From assembly GCA_937127125.1 (NCBI GenBank), contig CAKZLO010000052.1, positions 1 to 34,921 on the forward strand: 34,921 bases of DNA, given 5' to 3'. The notes under the pieces are model-generated. The model worked only from the letters and a program-made list of their open reading frames with translations, was not told where the DNA came from and did not search any database. This DNA is from an uncultured Ardenticatenia bacterium. GTDB taxonomy: Bacteria > Chloroflexota > Anaerolineae > 4572-78 > NAK82. Made by a program: the position numbers and the translations under genes. Below are positions 32,656 through 34,921 of the stretch, piece after piece; the stretch's first letter is position 1, and the number at the start of each line of letters is the position of its first letter.

Positions 32656-34746
32656 ATGGTGGATAGGATTGCCCTCGAAAGGGTAAGAAACATAGGGATC
32701 ATTGCGCACATCGATGCTGGGAAGACTACAGCATCGGAGCGTATCCTTTTCTATACCCAGAAGATCCATCGCATGGGAGAAGTCCACGAGGGCACTGCCA
32801 CCATGGACTGGATGGAACAAGAACGCGAGCGAGGTATCACGATCACAGCAGCTGCCACGACCTGCTTTTGGCGTGGTTATCAGATCAACCTGATTGATAC
32901 ACCAGGACATATTGATTTTACAGCGGAAGTGCAGCGCTCACTGCGTGTGTTGGATGGAGGTGTAGTGATCTTCGATGCAGTGAGTGGAGTCGAACCACAA
33001 TCAGAGACGGTGTGGCGGCAGGCCGATCGTTTCCATGTGCCGCGCATTTGCTTCATTAACAAAATGGACCGCGTGGGTGCTGACCTGCCCCGCACTGTAG
33101 AGATGATCATAGACCGATTGCATGCGCATCCTGCGTTGATCCAGCTGCCTATCGGTGTAGAAAGCTCGTTCAGTGGAGTTGTCGACCTGGTGGCGATGAA
33201 AGCAATTACGTACCGGGACGAGCTAGGTACGGAAATGATGATCTCGGATGAAATCCCGGGACAATTGCGCGACGAGGCTGTCCATCTGCGCCACAAATTG
33301 ATAGAGCAGGTAGCCGAGACGGAAGCGAGTGAGACCCTCACGGAGAGGTTCCTCATGGAGGAGGAGGTCTCCCCTGAAGAGCTGCGTGCTGCCCTGCGAG
33401 TGGCTACCCTGCGTGGGAAGCTGGTTCCAGTTTTGTGTGGCTCAGCGTTGCGCAACAAAGGTATACAGCCATTGCTGGATGCCGTGGTAGACTACCTACC
33501 CTCACCGTTGGATGTGCCATCCATCGTGGGGACTGATCCGAAGTCGGGCAAGCCTATCGAATGCCCTCCGGATCCCAAGGCGCCCTTCGCTGCGTTGGCG
33601 TTCAAGATCGTGACAGACCCTTATGTGGGGCGGTTGGCATATATTCGTGTCTACTCGGGCACGGTACACAGCGGAGCAAATACATATAACGCCACCCGGG
33701 GTGTAAGAGAGCGTGTTGGCCGGCTTCTCCAGATGCATGCCAATCAGCGCCAGGAGATTGAAGCGCTCTCGGCAGGTGATATCGGGGCCATCCTAGGCCT
33801 TAAGGGTACTTTCACTGGTGATACTCTGTGTGATCCGAGCCGACAGGTCATCTTGGAGGACATCAAGTTTCCGGAGCCAGTCATTTCGGTTGCTATTGAG
33901 CCCAAGACAAAGGCAGATCAGGAGAAAATGATTGATGCGCTCAAGAAGCTGGCCGAGGAAGACCCTACCTTCCGCGTGAAGATAGACGAGAACACCGGAC
34001 AGACACTCATCTCGGGCATGGGGGAGCTGCACCTCGAGGTGCTTGTCACGCGGATGATGCGCGAATTTCGGGTGATGGCCAAGGTGGGACGTCCCCAAGT
34101 TGCCTATCGGGAAACCATTACGCGGCCAGCGCGCGGGCGCGGGCGGTTCATACGCCAGACAGGCGGGCGCGGGCAATATGGGGATGTGGAACTACTGGTA
34201 GAGCCATTGCCAAAAGGGGGTGGCTTTCAGTTTGAGGATAAGACAGTGGGGGGTAGCATTCCTAAGGAGTTTATTCCTGCTGTGGAGCAGGGAGTACGTA
34301 GCGCTCTGGAAAGTGGGGTATTAGCAGGTTATCCGTTGATCGATCTAAAGGCTACCGTGGTGGGTGGCTCGTATCACGAGGTGGATTCGTCTGAAATGGC
34401 CTTCAAGGTCGCTGGTTCGATGGCGCTGAAGGAAGCTGTGCAGGAAGCTGGACCTGTGTTGCTTGAACCGGTGATGAAGGTCGAGGTAGTTGTTCCAGAG
34501 CAGTTTACCGGTGACGTGGTTGGAGATATGGCATCACGCCGTGGGGCGATTGAGACAATGGAGTCGCGTGGCCCGGGAATGCAAGCGATCCGAGCACTCG
34601 TGCCGCTGGCGGAGATGTTCGGTTATGCTACTGACTTGCGCTCGATGACCCAGGGCCGAGGCACCTTTACGATGGAGTTTAGTCACTATGATCAGGTTCC
34701 CGAGACATTTATGCAGCAAGTATTGCCGGGTGGATTGCCTCGCTAG
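32656..34746 (+). CDS. fusA: Translation elongation factor G
   Basis: 696 residues, normal EF-G length. The GTPase motifs are intact: G1 AHIDAGKTT (17-25), G2 RGITI, G3 [10 protein letters not shown]4 NKMD. Domain IV and V blocks such as GRGQYGDVE and SRRGAIETM are present. It drives translocation and, with RRF, ribosome recycling. The ATG at 32656 gives a slightly different lead-in ([14 protein letters not shown]) and has only a weak ribosome site; the next codon is GTG. It is 127 bp after rpsG, with a stem-loop between. Confidence 0.97.
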   Translation: MVDRIALERVRNIGIIAHIDAGKTTASERILFYTQKIHRMGEVHEGTATMDWMEQERERGITITAAATTCFWRGYQINLIDTPGHIDFTAEVQRSLRVLDGGVVIFDAVSGVEPQSETVWRQADRFHVPRICFINKMDRVGADLPRTVEMIIDRLHAHPALIQLPIGVESSFSGVVDLVAMKAITYRDELGTEMMISDEIPGQLRDEAVHLRHKLIEQVAETEASETLTERFLMEEEVSPEELRAALRVATLRGKLVPVLCGSALRNKGIQPLLDAVVDYLPSPLDVPSIVGTDPKSGKPIECPPDPKAPFAALAFKIVTDPYVGRLAYIRVYSGTVHSGANTYNATRGVRERVGRLLQMHANQRQEIEALSAGDIGAILGLKGTFTGDTLCDPSRQVILEDIKFPEPVISVAIEPKTKADQEKMIDALKKLAEEDPTFRVKIDENTGQTLISGMGELHLEVLVTRMMREFRVMAKVGRPQVAYRETITRPARGRGRFIRQTGGRGQYGDVELLVEPLPKGGGFQFEDKTVGGSIPKEFIPAVEQGVRSALESGVLAGYPLIDLKATVVGGSYHEVDSSEMAFKVAGSMALKEAVQEAGPVLLEPVMKVEVVVPEQFTGDVVGDMASRRGAIETMESRGPGMQAIRALVPLAEMFGYATDLRSMTQGRGTFTMEFSHYDQVPETFMQQVLPGGLPR

Positions 34747-34768
34747 AAGATCATGAGATGTGTCAGAT

Positions 34769-34797
34769 TTGCCGATATGGGGTTTCGGGAATATAAT
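34769..34797 (+). promoter_or_regulatory. Separate promoter for tuf
   Basis: TTGCCG (34769-34774), 17-bp spacer and a perfect TATAAT (34792-34797) lie in the fusA-tuf gap. Transcription near 34804 would allow EF-Tu to be made in excess of EF-G. Confidence 0.6.
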
Positions 34798-34844
34798 AAT
34801 AGAGTTTTGCACACTTAATGAACTCATAGGAGGGTACTTTATCT

Positions 34845-34921
34845 ATGGCGAAGGAGAAATTTGTTCGGGACAAGCCGCATGTGAACGTGGGGACGATAGG
34901 GCACGTGGATCATGGCAAGAC
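34845..34921 (+). CDS. tuf: Elongation factor Tu, 5' end only
   Basis: The first 25 codons ([20 protein letters not shown], ending in the P-loop GHVDHGK) are those of EF-Tu, which brings aminoacyl-tRNA to the ribosome. AGGAGGG (34828-34834) sits 10 bp before the ATG. The gene is cut by the end of the window. The order rpsL-rpsG-fusA-tuf is the standard str operon. Confidence 0.93.
   Translation, partial: MAKEKFVRDKPHVNVGTIGHVDHGK

Noticed and set aside
32880-33458. A 192-codon minus-strand open frame in fusA
   Set aside because: Antisense to highly conserved EF-G domains and without a ribosome site.

Overview
The window looks like a piece of a Chloroflexota chromosome. This is inferred from three things: long Thr-Pro linkers in exported proteins (lipoprotein, FHA protein, ComEA, RodZ), a carotenoid cluster of the kind expected in that phylum (CrtYc-Yd type cyclase, CruF, a GT2 glycosyltransferase, two CrtI-family enzymes), and an S12 protein with the Gram-positive-type insertion. 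I cannot place it below phylum.

Layout. 1-152: the end of a CRISPR array, with two identical 37-bp repeats and no cas genes in view. 341-4967 (+): a lipoprotein and an FHA/transmembrane protein sharing the same extracellular domain order, then ybeY, dgkA and comEA. 5147-5599 (+): a DivIC/FtsL-like division protein, overlapping tail-to-tail with an unrecognised four-helix membrane protein (5571-6866, -). 7033-10036 (-): a three-gene operon of a PII-like/CBS fusion, an ArsB/NhaD-type permease and a nitrilase-family amidase. 10237-11737 (+): dtd and an aldo/keto reductase.

11847-21338 (-) is a compact nine-gene operon. In transcription order it holds a Tat-exported sugar-binding protein, a double-NBD ABC ATPase, an RbsC-type permease, an FGGY kinase, E1-alpha and E1-beta of a TPP-dependent 2-oxo-acid/acetoin dehydrogenase, a free-standing lipoyl protein, an E2 catalytic core lacking lipoyl and E3-binding domains, and a SorC-family regulator. 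A TTGACA-18-TATACT promoter with palindromes and a leader of about 260 nt precede it. The gene set suggests import and phosphorylation of a small sugar or acyloin, followed by thiolytic-oxidative cleavage to an acyl-CoA. No E3, isomerase or aldolase is present. This is the most unusual system in the window.

21765-22592 (-): RodZ-like HTH/membrane protein. 22771-31440 (+): an eight-gene carotenoid operon (crtI, crtB, lycopene cyclase, cruF, a PlsY-like acyltransferase, a GT2 glycosyltransferase, a second CrtI-family enzyme, a cytochrome P450), largely joined by ATGA overlaps. It predicts a cyclised, hydrated, glycosylated and possibly acylated carotenoid. GGPP synthase (crtE) is not in the window. 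A palindromic terminator separates it from the str operon (31607 onward, +): rpsL with a TTG start, rpsG, fusA, and the first codons of tuf behind its own promoter.
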